Part shown: positions 44,574-54,425 of the stretch, in pieces | How positions within the stretch are numbered: position 1 is the first letter of the stretch | How the letters are laid out: every line of letters starts with the position of its first letter | Assembly: GCF_014651915.1 (NCBI RefSeq) | Contig: NZ_BMXU01000002.1 | Span: forward strand, 501,507-565,506 | From: Parvularcula lutaonensis | Lineage (GTDB): Bacteria > Pseudomonadota > Alphaproteobacteria > Caulobacterales > Parvularculaceae | DNA: 64,000 nt | Reading direction: 5' to 3' | Translations under genes and position numbers: made by a program | The notes under the pieces: generated by a model | Told to the model about the DNA's origin: nothing | Database searches by the model: none | The model's input: the letters and a program-made list of their open reading frames with translations, nothing else

Positions 44574-46683
44574 GAGAGTTCCCTGGGGCGAAAAAGCGCT
44601 GAAAGGCGGCCACCTAAGCGGCCTTGGCGCATTCGCCAAGCGCTCACGCTGGCGCGTCTTCTGGCGCGACCTGTCCGCCACCTTCCGCCGCTGGTCGGCG
44701 ATGGAGGAACGGCGGTTCATCCTCTGGGCGCCGTGCCTGATGGCGGCGGGGATCGTGCTGTGGTTCTCGTTGAATGAACCGCCGGGCGCCGGCGTGGCGG
44801 TTTTCGCTGCGGCCAGCGCCTGCCTTCTCTGGACGGCGGCCAGCTCTCGCCGGGTCGAAGGGGCGAGGCTCGCGGCAAGGGCGATGACCTGCTTCCTCGG
44901 CGGCATGGCGCTCATTGCTCTCCGTACGGAGATGGTCGAGGCGCCGCTCATTCCCACGGATATGTCAGCAGAGGTGCGCGGCACGCTCGTCGATGTCGAG
45001 ATGCGCGAGCGCGACCGGCGCTATAACATTCGGGTGGAGAGCATCTCGTATCTCGACGACCCGCCGCGCAAGGTGCGGGTGATCTGGCGGGGTGAGCCCA
45101 ATGGCGCCAAGCCGGGGGACCGCGTGTCGCTTCGAGCCCAGCTCACCCCTCCGCCGGGTCCTGCCATGCCCGGCGGCTACGACTTCGCGCGGGCCATGCG
45201 TTACGAGGGGATCGGTGGGGTCGGCTTCTCCTATGAACCGCCGCGTGTGATCGAGGGCGTGGGTGCAAGTCTCCGTATGCGGATCGAGGCCCTGCGCGAA
45301 GCCGTGGCCGACCGTGTCGAGCGCAAGATCGGCGGACCCGAGGGCGCAGTCGCTGCAGCCCTGATGACAGGAAAGCGCGAGCGGATCGGTGAGGAGAATG
45401 TCAACGACCTTCGCGATGCCGGCCTTGCGCATCTTCTTGCCATCTCGGGTCTCCACATGGGGCTTGTCTGCGGGTTCCTCTTCTGGACCCTGCGCGCGCT
45501 CCTTGTACGGAGCGAATGGCTCGCGCTCCATGCGCCGATCAAGAAATGGGCGGCGGCAGGCGCACTGCTCGGCGGCTTGTTCTATCTCGCGCTCTCAGGC
45601 GGGGCGTGGTCGGCGCAGCGAGCCTTCATCATGGCCGCGATCGTCTTCGGCGCGATCCTGTTCGACAGGCGCGGGATCTCGCTCAGGAACGCGGCACTCG
45701 CGGCCCTGGTCATCATGACCCTGCGCCCCGAGGCGGTCGTCGCACCGGGTTTCCAGATGTCATTCGCCGCTGTCGTCACGCTGATCTCGGCCTTCGGTTT
45801 CATCGATGAGCGCTGGCCCCGCGAAGGTGAACGCAGCACGCTGACAAAAGTTGGTGGCTTCCTCGGTGGCCTCACCCTGACAAGCTTCCTCGCGGGTCTG
45901 GCGACAGGGCCCTTCGCAGCCTATCATTTCGGCCGGATTGCGAGTTTCGGTCTTCTCGGCAACATGCTCGCCATGCCGATCATCACCCTCGCGGTGATGC
46001 CGGCCATGGTCCTGGCGATGTTCCTCATGCCGTTCGGGCTCGATGGCCCAGTTCTCTTTCTTGTCGGGCAGGGCATTGGCATCGTCCTCGCCATCGCCGA
46101 TTGGACGGCAGGTCTTCCAGGTGCGGTGAAACTGGTGCCGCAGCTTGCGCCAGCAGGGATCGTGCTGGCGTCAGCGGGGCTTCTGACGCTCGCTCTTGCA
46201 AGGGCGCCGTGGCGGCTGGCAGGTGCAGCGCTGGTGCTCCTCGCGCTGCCGGCAGGGCTCACCGTTCAGCAGCCTGATATTTTCCTCAGCCGCGACCTGC
46301 GCAATGTCGGTGTCGTGCAGGAAAGCGGAGAGGCGCAGCTCGCCATCCTCTCCAAGCGCCGCGACCGGTTCACTGTCGAGGCATGGCTGCAGTCCCTTGG
46401 CACGGCCCCGGAGATCAAGATGCAGGAGACCATGAGGGGCTGCACCAAGGGGCCTTGCGGAACCGCGCTTCCCCGAGGGGGGCGCCTTACGGTCATCACG
46501 GACCGCGCCGACCTCATGGATGCCTGCGCGGGTTCGGAGATCGTGGTGCTTCGTGCACGGAGTGCTGAAGGAGATGCCCGTGACTGTAGCGCGCTGCTCG
46601 TCTCCCTTCGCGCGGATGGCACCCACCCGGCGGCGAGTTTGCGCCGGGAGGCGACAGGCTGGGTCCTGGATCTTGCGAGGTAG
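44572..46683 (+). CDS. comEC: ComEC/Rec2-family DNA-uptake channel protein
   Basis: About 703 aa from the ATG at 44572; an ATG at 44701 is a reasonable alternative that would leave room for a gltX promoter. The competence core is clear: a DUF4131-like N-terminal beta domain, then GLAHLLAISGLHMGLVCGFLFWTLRALL and PGFQMSFAAVVTLISAFGF, and about ten membrane helices. The C-terminal periplasmic domain is short (TVEAWLQSLG onwards) and lacks the metallo-beta-lactamase motif HxHxDH, as in many alphaproteobacteria, so nuclease function is probably absent. It exports or imports single-stranded DNA in natural transformation. No other com genes are in the window. Confidence 0.9.
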   Translation: MRVPWGEKALKGGHLSGLGAFAKRSRWRVFWRDLSATFRRWSAMEERRFILWAPCLMAAGIVLWFSLNEPPGAGVAVFAAASACLLWTAASSRRVEGARLAARAMTCFLGGMALIALRTEMVEAPLIPTDMSAEVRGTLVDVEMRERDRRYNIRVESISYLDDPPRKVRVIWRGEPNGAKPGDRVSLRAQLTPPPGPAMPGGYDFARAMRYEGIGGVGFSYEPPRVIEGVGASLRMRIEALREAVADRVERKIGGPEGAVAAALMTGKRERIGEENVNDLRDAGLAHLLAISGLHMGLVCGFLFWTLRALLVRSEWLALHAPIKKWAAAGALLGGLFYLALSGGAWSAQRAFIMAAIVFGAILFDRRGISLRNAALAALVIMTLRPEAVVAPGFQMSFAAVVTLISAFGFIDERWPREGERSTLTKVGGFLGGLTLTSFLAGLATGPFAAYHFGRIASFGLLGNMLAMPIITLAVMPAMVLAMFLMPFGLDGPVLFLVGQGIGIVLAIADWTAGLPGAVKLVPQLAPAGIVLASAGLLTLALARAPWRLAGAALVLLALPAGLTVQQPDIFLSRDLRNVGVVQESGEAQLAILSKRRDRFTVEAWLQSLGTAPEIKMQETMRGCTKGPCGTALPRGGRLTVITDRADLMDACAGSEIVVLRARSAEGDARDCSALLVSLRADGTHPAASLRREATGWVLDLAR

Positions 46684-46775
46684 CTCTGATCCCGGAAGGT
46701 CCAAAGCCTTCGGGGGACCCAAGAGTAACAAGGTATGGCTTCCGAGGTCAGGCGCCGCATGCCCCGGAATGACAC

Positions 46776-47516
46776 CTAGGCAGGCTTGCTCGCGAAGATC
46801 ATGTAGTTCACGGACATATCGTCGCCGACGCGCCAGCTGTCGAGGAGCGGCAGGTAGGTCAGCCCCTTCTCAGCCGTGATCTCGAGCCCTGCGTCGACCA
46901 GGTGCTTTTTCGCCTCGGCAGGTTTGACGAACTTCCGCGGGTCATGCGTGCCGCGCGGCAGCCAGCGCAGGATGTACTCCGCCGCGAAGACGGCGGTTGC
47001 TGCAGCTTTCAGCGTACGGTTGATCGTTGCCAGTGCCATCATTCCGCCGGGCTTCACGAGGTCGGCCGATGTCTTCAGGAACAGCCCGACATCGGCGACG
47101 TGCTCGACGACTTCGAGATTGAGAACGACGTCGAATTTTTCTTCGCCAGAGGCAAGAAGCTCTTCTGCTGTCGTGTTGCGGTAGTCGATCTCGAGCCCCG
47201 ATTGCTCCGCATGCACCTTGGCTGTCTTGATATTGCCTTCGGCGGCGTCGATCCCGGTCACCGATGCGCCGAGACGCGCCATCGGCTCCGACACCAGCCC
47301 ACCGCCGCAGCCGATATCGAGAAGGCGAATCCCTTCAAGCGGTTTCCTGGCGAACCGATCGCGGCCAAAGTGCTCGCACACCTGATCGCGGATCAGGCCG
47401 AGGCGAACCGGATTGAACTTGTGAAGCGGCTTGAATTTTCCCAGCGGATCCCACCACTCCGCGGCGATGGCCTGGAACTTCGCGACCTCATCGGGGTCGA
47501 TCGTGGTGGCAGACAT
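46776..47516 (-). CDS. ubiG: Ubiquinone biosynthesis O-methyltransferase UbiG
   Basis: 246 aa from the ATG at 47516. The SAM-binding motif [27 protein letters not shown] and the post-motif [13 protein letters not shown], plus [17 protein letters not shown] and [16 protein letters not shown], identify UbiG, which methylates two O positions in ubiquinone synthesis. It converges on comEC, and the 92 nt between stops contain only a degenerate repeat-like stretch. The neighbouring 47588 gene diverges by 71 nt. Confidence 0.97.
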   Translation of the reverse strand: MSATTIDPDEVAKFQAIAAEWWDPLGKFKPLHKFNPVRLGLIRDQVCEHFGRDRFARKPLEGIRLLDIGCGGGLVSEPMARLGASVTGIDAAEGNIKTAKVHAEQSGLEIDYRNTTAEELLASGEEKFDVVLNLEVVEHVADVGLFLKTSADLVKPGGMMALATINRTLKAAATAVFAAEYILRWLPRGTHDPRKFVKPAEAKKHLVDAGLEITAEKGLTYLPLLDSWRVGDDMSVNYMIFASKPA

Positions 47517-47587
47517 GAGGCGGTCCTTCTCGCTCGAAGGCTGCACCTAGGCGTAGCTGGCTCGCTTGCCAACGCGGCAGACGGCCC

Positions 47588-48433
47588 ATGAAGGTGCTCG
47601 TCTCGGGCACCACGGGCGCCGTTGGCCATGAAGTCGCCGGGAGGCTCGAAGGCCGGGGTGCCGCCGTCACCCGCGCGAGCCGCAAGCCCGCGAAGGGCCT
47701 GCGGCATAAAACTCTCGACCTGACCGACGAGGCTGGCGTCCGTGCTGCGGCGCAGGGGCACGATGCGGCCATCCTCGCGCCGATTCTCTCGGTTTCGGCC
47801 CCGGCGGCCCGCTGGCTGACGGAAGAGGGCGTGCGGAGGATCGTCGTGTTCTCCTCGAACAATGTCGGCATTGATGCCGACAGTCCGGTCTACAGGGCGC
47901 TTGCCGAGGCGGAGCGGACGCTTTCGGGTATCGACGCGGAGATCACCATCCTGCGGCCAACCATGATCTACGGTCATGCGGGGGACGGGAACATCGCGAC
48001 GCTGATGCGCTTCGCTCTCAAATACGGGTTCCTGCCATGTCCTGGCAGCGGCAGGGCCCTGCAGCAGCCCGTCTTCTACGAAGATGTCGCCGAGGCTGCC
48101 GTGCAGGCTGTCATGGCTGCGGACGCCGGGGTTTTCGCTGTCGCCGGTTCGGAGGCGTTGCCGCAGAAGGAGCTTTTTTCCCGCGTCCTCGGGGCGGTTC
48201 GCAAAGGCAACGGTGCCGTTCTTACTGTCCCGCTGGCTGCCTTGCGCGCTGCGGCAAAAGCCGCTGAGGCCGTCGGGCTGAAGCTGCCGCTGTCGACCGC
48301 CCAGCTTGCCCGCTTCGAGCGGGACAAGACACCGACCCTGCCCCAGCTTCCGGGGTTCGCACCCTCGGTCTCCCTGTCAGAAGGGCTCGAAAGGCTGGCC
48401 GAGGACCTTGCCGATACGGCGAGCGAGGGGTAG
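47588..48433 (+). CDS. NAD(P)-binding SDR-like/NmrA-type protein
   Basis: 281 aa. The N-terminus has the Rossmann glycine motif GTTGAVGHEVAGRLEGRGAAV and RIVVFSSNNVGIDADSP; TILRPTMIYGHAGDGNI follows the SDR/NmrA catalytic area, without a clear YxxxK. This suggests a nucleoside-diphosphate-sugar epimerase-like or NmrA-type sensor protein. The C-terminal part (AARAVGLKLPLSTAQLARF region) is helical. The substrate is unknown. Confidence 0.82.
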   Translation: MKVLVSGTTGAVGHEVAGRLEGRGAAVTRASRKPAKGLRHKTLDLTDEAGVRAAAQGHDAAILAPILSVSAPAARWLTEEGVRRIVVFSSNNVGIDADSPVYRALAEAERTLSGIDAEITILRPTMIYGHAGDGNIATLMRFALKYGFLPCPGSGRALQQPVFYEDVAEAAVQAVMAADAGVFAVAGSEALPQKELFSRVLGAVRKGNGAVLTVPLAALRAAAKAAEAVGLKLPLSTAQLARFERDKTPTLPQLPGFAPSVSLSEGLERLAEDLADTASEG

Positions 48434-48477
48434 GGCTTGGCCGTTTTGTGCCGCACTGCACATGAGGAGAGCCGATC

Positions 48478-49764
48478 GTGACCCTGGCGCCTGCGCCTTT
48501 AGAACTTGCTCCTCGCCGGGAAGATGTCCTGGTGATGAAGTTCGGCGGCACGTCCGTCGGCGATCCCGAGCGCATTGCCCGCGTGGCGCGCCATGTGATG
48601 GCTGCGCGAAAACAGGGCTTCAAGGTCTGCGTCACGGTCTCCGCCATGGCGGGGGAGACGAACCGGCTGGTCGCGCTGACCGAAGAGCTTGGCGGCGGCG
48701 ATGTCTCGCGGGACCCTGATTACGATGCCGTGGTCGCTTCGGGAGAGCAGGTGACGGCGGGCCTTCTCGCGCTGCACCTTCGTTCGAAGGGCTGCCCGGC
48801 GCGCAGCTTCCAGGGCTGGCAGATGGGCCTTGAAACCGATGACAGCCATGGCGCGGCCAAGATCAAGCGCCTGCCGCAGGACCGCCTGATGGATGCGATG
48901 GAAAACGGCGAAGTGGCCGTCGTCGCCGGCTTCCAGGGCTTCACGGCCCAAGGCAGGATCTCGACACTCGGCCGCGGCGGTTCGGACACCACGGCCGTGG
49001 CCTTGGCCGCAGCCCTCGGCGCGGCGCGCTGCGATATCTACACCGATGTCGATGGGGTCTACACCACGGACCCGCGTATCGTTGCCACCGCACGGCGCAA
49101 GCCGGTGCTCGCTTATGAAGAAATGCTGGAGATGGCCTCGGTCGGCGCCAAGGTCCTGCAGACCCGCTCGGTGGGCCTTGCGATGACCTACGGCGTGCCG
49201 GTGCGCGTGCTGTCTTCCCTGCAGGAACCTGAAGAGACCGGTGAGGGCACCCTCATCACCGGAGAGGACGAGATCATGGAGCACGAAGTCGTCACCGCTG
49301 TCGTACCCTCGGTGGGCGAGGCCAAGATCAGCCTTCTCGGGGTGCCGGACAAGCCGGGCTATTCGGCGCTCATCTTCCGGCTTCTCTCCGAGGCCGGGGT
49401 GAACATCGACATGATCGTCCAGTCCCCCGCCCGCCAGGGCTCGGAGGCGAACATGTCCTTCACCCTGTCCGAGAAAGACCTTTCCTTCGCCATGGAGAAG
49501 CTGACCCTTGCCAAGGACGAGCTTGGCTATGACGAACTTGTGGCCAACCAGAACGTGGCCAAGGTCTCCGTCATCGGTATCGGCATGAAGACCCACACCG
49601 GCGTCGCAGCCAAGATGTTCGAGACCCTCGCGGACAAGGCGATCAACATCGAAAACATTTCCACATCGGAGATCAAGATCAGCGTGTTGATCGCTGCAGA
49701 CTATACGGAACTTGCGGTTCGGGCCCTTCATGAGGCATTTGGGCTCTCAAGCCAGGACGCTTAA
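48478..49764 (+). CDS. lysC: Aspartate kinase
   Basis: 428 aa from a GTG at 48478. First step of the Asp-family amino acid pathway. Kinase motifs VMKFGGTSVGDPERI, GRGGSDTTAVALAAAL and YTDVDGVYTTDPR precede two C-terminal ACT domains (PSVGEAKISLLGVPDKPGYSALIFRLL and VSVIGIGMKTHTGVAAKMFETL) that sense lysine and threonine. A lysC-ptsP adjacency is conserved in alphaproteobacteria; ptsP starts 9 nt downstream. Confidence 0.97.
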   Translation: MTLAPAPLELAPRREDVLVMKFGGTSVGDPERIARVARHVMAARKQGFKVCVTVSAMAGETNRLVALTEELGGGDVSRDPDYDAVVASGEQVTAGLLALHLRSKGCPARSFQGWQMGLETDDSHGAAKIKRLPQDRLMDAMENGEVAVVAGFQGFTAQGRISTLGRGGSDTTAVALAAALGAARCDIYTDVDGVYTTDPRIVATARRKPVLAYEEMLEMASVGAKVLQTRSVGLAMTYGVPVRVLSSLQEPEETGEGTLITGEDEIMEHEVVTAVVPSVGEAKISLLGVPDKPGYSALIFRLLSEAGVNIDMIVQSPARQGSEANMSFTLSEKDLSFAMEKLTLAKDELGYDELVANQNVAKVSVIGIGMKTHTGVAAKMFETLADKAINIENISTSEIKISVLIAADYTELAVRALHEAFGLSSQDA

Positions 49765-49773
49765 GTAACTCGC

Positions 49774-52047
49774 ATGAACCTGCCGCCCCGCATGGCGCCG
49801 ACCCCGCGCGTGCTGCTTCGACAGCTGCGCGAGGTGATGGCGGAGGAGAGCGACGCCCAGACAAGGCTTGACCACCTTGTTCAGGCGATCGCGCGCAACA
49901 TGGTGGCCGATGTCTGCTCGATCTATGTCCGTCGCGCCGATGACATGCTGGAGCTCTTCGCCACCGAGGGCCTCGCGCGTGAAGCGGTCCACCAGACGCG
50001 CCTGCGCTGGGACGAGGGCCTTGTCGGCCTCGTTGCCCGCACAGGCAGGCCGATCAACCCGCGCCGCGCCAGCCAACATCCTGAATTTTCTTTCCGTCCT
50101 GAAACCGGTGAGGACGAACTGAACGCATTTCTCGGTGTTCCGATTATCCGTTCAGGTAAAGTCATCGGCGTGCTGACCATTCAGAATCAGACAACCCGCG
50201 CCTATGCGGAAGACGAGATCGAGGCGGCGCAGATGGTGGCAACCGTCCTTGCCGAGATCATATCGTCGGAGCGCTTCCTTTCCGAAAGGGAGGTGGCCGA
50301 GGTCCAAGAGATGATCCACGGCCCCGAATACGAGATCGGCACGGCCATCGTGCCGGGAGTCGTTCGGGGCACGGCCTATCTCCTCACGCCGAAGCGCAGT
50401 GGCGGCAACATCTTCGCCCGCGACATGGCGGCGGAGAAGAGGCGTCTCTCCGAAGCCCTGACCGAGCTTCAGAAGTCCGTGGACGACATGATGGCCCGCG
50501 ACCGGGCGCTCAGTCATATCAGCCGCGAGGTGCTCGAGGTCTACCGCCTGTTCGCCTATGACCGCGGCTGGGCCCGGAGGCTCGAGGAAAAGATCATGGC
50601 AGGCCTCAATGCCGAGGCTGCGGTCGAACAGGTGCAGCAGGAAAACCGCAACCAGATGAGGGCGGCGTCCGACCCTTACCTGCGCGAGCGGATGCACGAC
50701 CTCGACGACCTGTCCCGCCGACTCCTACGCACACTGAGAGGTGAGGAGAAGGGGCACGAGCTACCCGACAATGCCGTGATCCTTGCCGAAACCCTTGGTC
50801 CTGCCGAGCTTTTGGAGCTCGACCGGAAGAAGGTTGCAGCCCTGGTTCTCGCCGAAGCCTCCTCGAACAGCCACGCCGCAGTGGTGGCGCGCTCACTCCG
50901 CCTGCCGATGGTCTCCGGTCTCGCCAAGATCATCGACCGCGCGGAGCAGGGCGACGACATCATCGTCGACGGCGGCTCGGGCGAGGTCTTCCTCCGCCCG
51001 ACGCCGGAGGGGATCGCAACCTACGAAGAAAAGGCCCGGATCAGGACCGAGCAGCTCGCCCGCTACCAGCTTCGCAAGGACGAGCCTGCCGTCACCAAGG
51101 ATGGTGTCCGCGTCCGCGTGGAGATGAATGCCGGTCTCGTGATGGACATGGAGCTCCTGCGCGAAGTCGGGGCCGACGGCGTCGGCCTTTTCAGGACCGA
51201 GCTCCAGTTCCTCGTCGGCAAGACGCTGCCTTCGGTGACCGAGCAGACTGAAACCTACGCCTCGGTGATGGATGCCGCCCAGGGCGCGCGTGTCGTCTTC
51301 CGCACAGCGGACATCGGATCGGACAAGCGGGCTGGCTACATGCATGGCCCGGTCGAGGCGAACCCGGCCATGGGCTGGCGCGGACTACGCGTCGCAACGG
51401 ACCGCGAGGGCCTGCTGCGGATGCAGCTCCGTGCGCTAATCACCGCTGCGAACGGCCGTCCCCTGACGGTGCTCCTGCCGCTGGTGACGACGTCGGAAGA
51501 GATGGCCCATGCCTGGGAGCTGATCGACAAGGAAATCGCCCGCACCAAGAAAGTCGGCGAGCCCATCCCTGAAAAGCTCGAAGTCGGGGCGATGGTCGAG
51601 ATCCCGTCCGCCGCCTGGGACGTGCGGGGACTTGCGAAGTATGCAGACTTCCTGTCGATCGGCGGGAACGACCTGGCGCAGTTCTTCTACGCTGCCGACC
51701 GCGAGAGCGACCTCGTCTCCTCGCGCTACGACTATCTCAGTCGTCCCTTTGTCAGTTTCCTGAAAAGAATCGTCGATGAAGCGGGGGATCTTGTGGCGCT
51801 TGGCTATTGCGGCGAGCAGGCGGCCGACCCGCTGATGGCGCTTGCCTTGATCGGCATCGGCTATGACCGCCTGTCCGTGGCGGCCAGTGCGGTCATGCCG
51901 CTGAAGCAGATGGTCAGGAGCATTGACCGCGCCCAGCTTATGGCGCGGATGGACCGGCTCCTGAAGGAAGAGACGGGCATCCCGCTGCGCCAGCGAATGA
52001 CGCAGCTTGCCGACGATCTCGGCGTGCCGGCCTACAGGGCAGTCTGA
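49774..52047 (+). CDS. ptsP: Phosphoenolpyruvate-protein phosphotransferase PtsP (EI-Ntr) with GAF domain
   Basis: 757 aa. A GAF domain (residues about 15-160; ADVCSIYVRRADDMLELFATEGL and FLGVPIIRSGKVIGVLTIQNQTTRAY) precedes the EI domains. The phosphohistidine is in ASSNSHAAVVARSLRLPMV. The PEP-binding barrel has GADGVGLFRTELQFLVGKTLPS, RTADIGSDKR and DFLSIGGNDLAQFFYAADRE. It starts the nitrogen PTS relay to NPr and EIIA-Ntr, and the GAF domain senses glutamine in related species. The partner genes are not in this window. Confidence 0.97.
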   Translation: MNLPPRMAPTPRVLLRQLREVMAEESDAQTRLDHLVQAIARNMVADVCSIYVRRADDMLELFATEGLAREAVHQTRLRWDEGLVGLVARTGRPINPRRASQHPEFSFRPETGEDELNAFLGVPIIRSGKVIGVLTIQNQTTRAYAEDEIEAAQMVATVLAEIISSERFLSEREVAEVQEMIHGPEYEIGTAIVPGVVRGTAYLLTPKRSGGNIFARDMAAEKRRLSEALTELQKSVDDMMARDRALSHISREVLEVYRLFAYDRGWARRLEEKIMAGLNAEAAVEQVQQENRNQMRAASDPYLRERMHDLDDLSRRLLRTLRGEEKGHELPDNAVILAETLGPAELLELDRKKVAALVLAEASSNSHAAVVARSLRLPMVSGLAKIIDRAEQGDDIIVDGGSGEVFLRPTPEGIATYEEKARIRTEQLARYQLRKDEPAVTKDGVRVRVEMNAGLVMDMELLREVGADGVGLFRTELQFLVGKTLPSVTEQTETYASVMDAAQGARVVFRTADIGSDKRAGYMHGPVEANPAMGWRGLRVATDREGLLRMQLRALITAANGRPLTVLLPLVTTSEEMAHAWELIDKEIARTKKVGEPIPEKLEVGAMVEIPSAAWDVRGLAKYADFLSIGGNDLAQFFYAADRESDLVSSRYDYLSRPFVSFLKRIVDEAGDLVALGYCGEQAADPLMALALIGIGYDRLSVAASAVMPLKQMVRSIDRAQLMARMDRLLKEETGIPLRQRMTQLADDLGVPAYRAV

Positions 52048-52056
52048 GCTGCACCG

Positions 52057-52806
52057 TCAGGTCCGGCCCCGGAGCATCTTCGCGACTTCTTCTGTTCCGA
52101 ACGGGAAGACGATGGTGTTCGTCCGGTCGCCAGCGATTTCCTGCAAGGTGTTGAGGTAGCGGAGCTGCATCGAGCCTTCTTGTTGGGACAGGACCTGCGC
52201 GGCCTCGGCCAGCTTGGCCGCGGCCTGCTGTTCGCCTTCCGCGAGAATGACTTTCGCACGACGCTCGCGCTCGGCTTCGGCCTGCCGGGCAATGGCGCGG
52301 ATCATCGATTCGGCGACATCGACGCGCTTGATCTCGACATTCGCAACCTTGATCCCCCACGCTTCGGTCTGCTCGTCGAGGATCTGCTGGATGTCCTTGT
52401 TCAGCTGGTCGCGCTCCTGCAGCATCTCGTCGAGGTCATGTTTGCCGAGGACGGAACGGAGCGTCGTCTGGGCGAGCTGGCTTGTTGCTTCCTTGTAGTT
52501 TTCGACCTGAACGACCGCCTTCACCGCGTCGACCACACGGTAATAGATGACGGCGTTGACGTTGACCGAGACGTTGTCGCGGGAAATCACGTCCTGAGGC
52601 GGGACATCGGCCACGAGCGTCCTCATGTCGACCTTGCGCATCTGCTGCACCGCTGGGACGAGCAGGACGAGGCCGGGTCCCGCAGCACGGCGACCCACCT
52701 TGCCGAGGGTGAAGATCACCCCCCGCTCATACTCCTTCAGGACCTTGATGATCTGAGCAAGGATGATGATGGCAAAGGCTGCAAGCGGGATCAGGATACT
52801 GAACAT
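52057..52806 (-). CDS. Slipin/stomatin-like SPFH-domain membrane protein
   Basis: 249 aa. One N-terminal membrane segment (FSILIPLAAFAIIILAQIIKVL) is followed by the SPFH domain (EYERGVIFTLGKVGRRAAGPGLVLLVPAVQQM and RKVDMRTLVADVPPQDVISRDNVSVNVNAVIYYRV). The C-terminal part is the coiled helix rich in AEAERERRAKVILAEGEQQAAAKLA. It forms large oligomers in membrane microdomains. It is 3 nt downstream of the NfeD gene, whose protease is thought to process slipin. Confidence 0.94.
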   Translation of the reverse strand: MFSILIPLAAFAIIILAQIIKVLKEYERGVIFTLGKVGRRAAGPGLVLLVPAVQQMRKVDMRTLVADVPPQDVISRDNVSVNVNAVIYYRVVDAVKAVVQVENYKEATSQLAQTTLRSVLGKHDLDEMLQERDQLNKDIQQILDEQTEAWGIKVANVEIKRVDVAESMIRAIARQAEAERERRAKVILAEGEQQAAAKLAEAAQVLSQQEGSMQLRYLNTLQEIAGDRTNTIVFPFGTEEVAKMLRGRT

Positions 52807-52809
52807 GGA

Positions 52810-54267
52810 TCAGGCCTCCGGGGCGCGTTGGGGCAGGCGAAAGCCCTGTCGGGCCGTCGCTTTCTTGATGATGAGGACGAGGCCGTCGACCTCGACGACC
52901 TTGATGGCATCGCCGGGCTGGAGCGGCTGTTTCGCCTTGGCGCGCCAGCGCTCGCCGTCGACGATGACCCAGCCTTCGGCGCCCTGCCACTCCTCGACTC
53001 GCCCCGTCCGGCCACGAATGGCCTCCTTGCCGATCAAGGGGCCGTGGGCGCGCGACTTGATAAGTTGCCAGAGGAGAAGGACCAGCACCGAACCCATGAC
53101 GGCGACAATGCCGATGATGAGGGAGATAGAGACCCGGAAACTCTCCGGGAACAGATAATAAAGCCCAACAGACAGGAGCGCCATGCCGGCTATCCCCGCT
53201 ATCCCCGCCGATGAGACGAACGCCTCGAGAATCAGGAGCACCACCCCGAGCCCCATGACCGCAAGGAACAGCCCGTTCTCCGGCAGGACCTGGAAGCTGT
53301 AGAATGCCAGCAGCAGGCAGATGACGCCAAAGGTGCCGGGGAAGATAGAGCCTGGGTTCCATAGCTCGACGGTGATGCCGAGCGTGCCGAGCGAGAGCAG
53401 GATCGCGGCGACATTCGGGTCGGCGAAGAACGCGAGGATCTGCTCGAGCCGGGTCGGTCTCACCTCGACGATGCGCAGGCCTTTCGTGGAGAGGGTCTTC
53501 TCGCCGGCGATGGTCTTCACCGTGCGGCCGTCGAGCTGCCGAAGCAGGTCGGTGCGGTCCTCTGCGATGATCTCGATGACGCCGAGTTCCAGTGCTTCGC
53601 TCGCGGTGATCGATGCCGAGGGCGGGCGCACGGCTTTTTCCGCCCATTCGGCGTTCCGGCCACGCAGCTCGGCGAGGCCTTTGATATAGGCGACGGCATC
53701 CTCGATCACCTTGCCGCGGAGCGAGGCTTCGTTGGAGATGTCAGCGGGGCGCTCGGCAGGCTGCGCTTCTTCCGGGGCCGCTTCGCCATCGTCGACCGCG
53801 TCCGCTTCGCCCCCGTCATCGGGCTCTTGAGGCTGTTCGAACGGGCTCCGTCCACCGCCGCCGCCCAGCTCGATGGGCGTGGCGGAGCCGGTGTTCGTCG
53901 CGGGAGCCATGGCCGAGACATGGGCTGCATACATGATGTAGAGGCCCGCGCTCGCCGACCGGGCGCCTTGCGGACCGACATAGGTGACCACCGGGGTCTC
54001 CGAAGCGAGGATCGACTGCACGATCGACTGCATCGAAGTGACAAGGCCACCGGGCGTGTCGATCTCGATGACGACCAGCTCGTCGCCCCGGACCGAGGCG
54101 GCGGAAATTTCCCGCTCGAGGTAATTGGCGGTGGTGGGCGTGACCGCGCCTTTCAGTTCGAGGAAAGTCGCACGCTTGCCGCCTTCCTGCGCAGTGAGGG
54201 AAAGGCCGAGGCCCGATACACCCAACAGGATGAGAAACAGGCTTAGAGCCCTGACAATCCTCGGCAT
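52810..54267 (-). CDS. NfeD-like membrane serine protease (ClpP-class) with an unusual acidic insert
   Basis: 485 aa from the ATG at 54267, with GGAGG upstream. A signal/anchor helix (ALSLFLILLGVSGLGLSLTAQ) precedes a ClpP-fold protease domain (KGAVTPTTANYLEREISAA, DTPGGLVTSMQSIV, then the Ser-containing GARSASAGLYIMYAA at about residues 101-114). A Gly- and Asp/Glu-rich linker (LGGGGGRSPFEQ then DDGGEADAVDDGEA, about residues 134-174) breaks the domain before ISNEASLRGKVIEDAVAYI with the probable catalytic Lys. Four membrane helices and a C-terminal OB-fold NfeD domain follow (EGWVIVDGERWRAKAKQPLQPGDAIKV). The family degrades stomatin-like proteins such as the one encoded 3 nt downstream. 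Confidence 0.92.
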   Translation of the reverse strand: MPRIVRALSLFLILLGVSGLGLSLTAQEGGKRATFLELKGAVTPTTANYLEREISAASVRGDELVVIEIDTPGGLVTSMQSIVQSILASETPVVTYVGPQGARSASAGLYIMYAAHVSAMAPATNTGSATPIELGGGGGRSPFEQPQEPDDGGEADAVDDGEAAPEEAQPAERPADISNEASLRGKVIEDAVAYIKGLAELRGRNAEWAEKAVRPPSASITASEALELGVIEIIAEDRTDLLRQLDGRTVKTIAGEKTLSTKGLRIVEVRPTRLEQILAFFADPNVAAILLSLGTLGITVELWNPGSIFPGTFGVICLLLAFYSFQVLPENGLFLAVMGLGVVLLILEAFVSSAGIAGIAGMALLSVGLYYLFPESFRVSISLIIGIVAVMGSVLVLLLWQLIKSRAHGPLIGKEAIRGRTGRVEEWQGAEGWVIVDGERWRAKAKQPLQPGDAIKVVEVDGLVLIIKKATARQGFRLPQRAPEA

Positions 54268-54425
54268 CCTCACCTCCCCAGGCGATCGCGAACCCTTGGG
54301 TATCACGGGTTTTTCGGGATGACGAGAGGTTAACAGAAACCCAATACCGCGCTACACAATCCCTTCGGCCCGTGATAGACAGGTGAGGGCTGGGTAACCG
54401 GCGCGCAAGGCGCTTGGGGGCGTGG

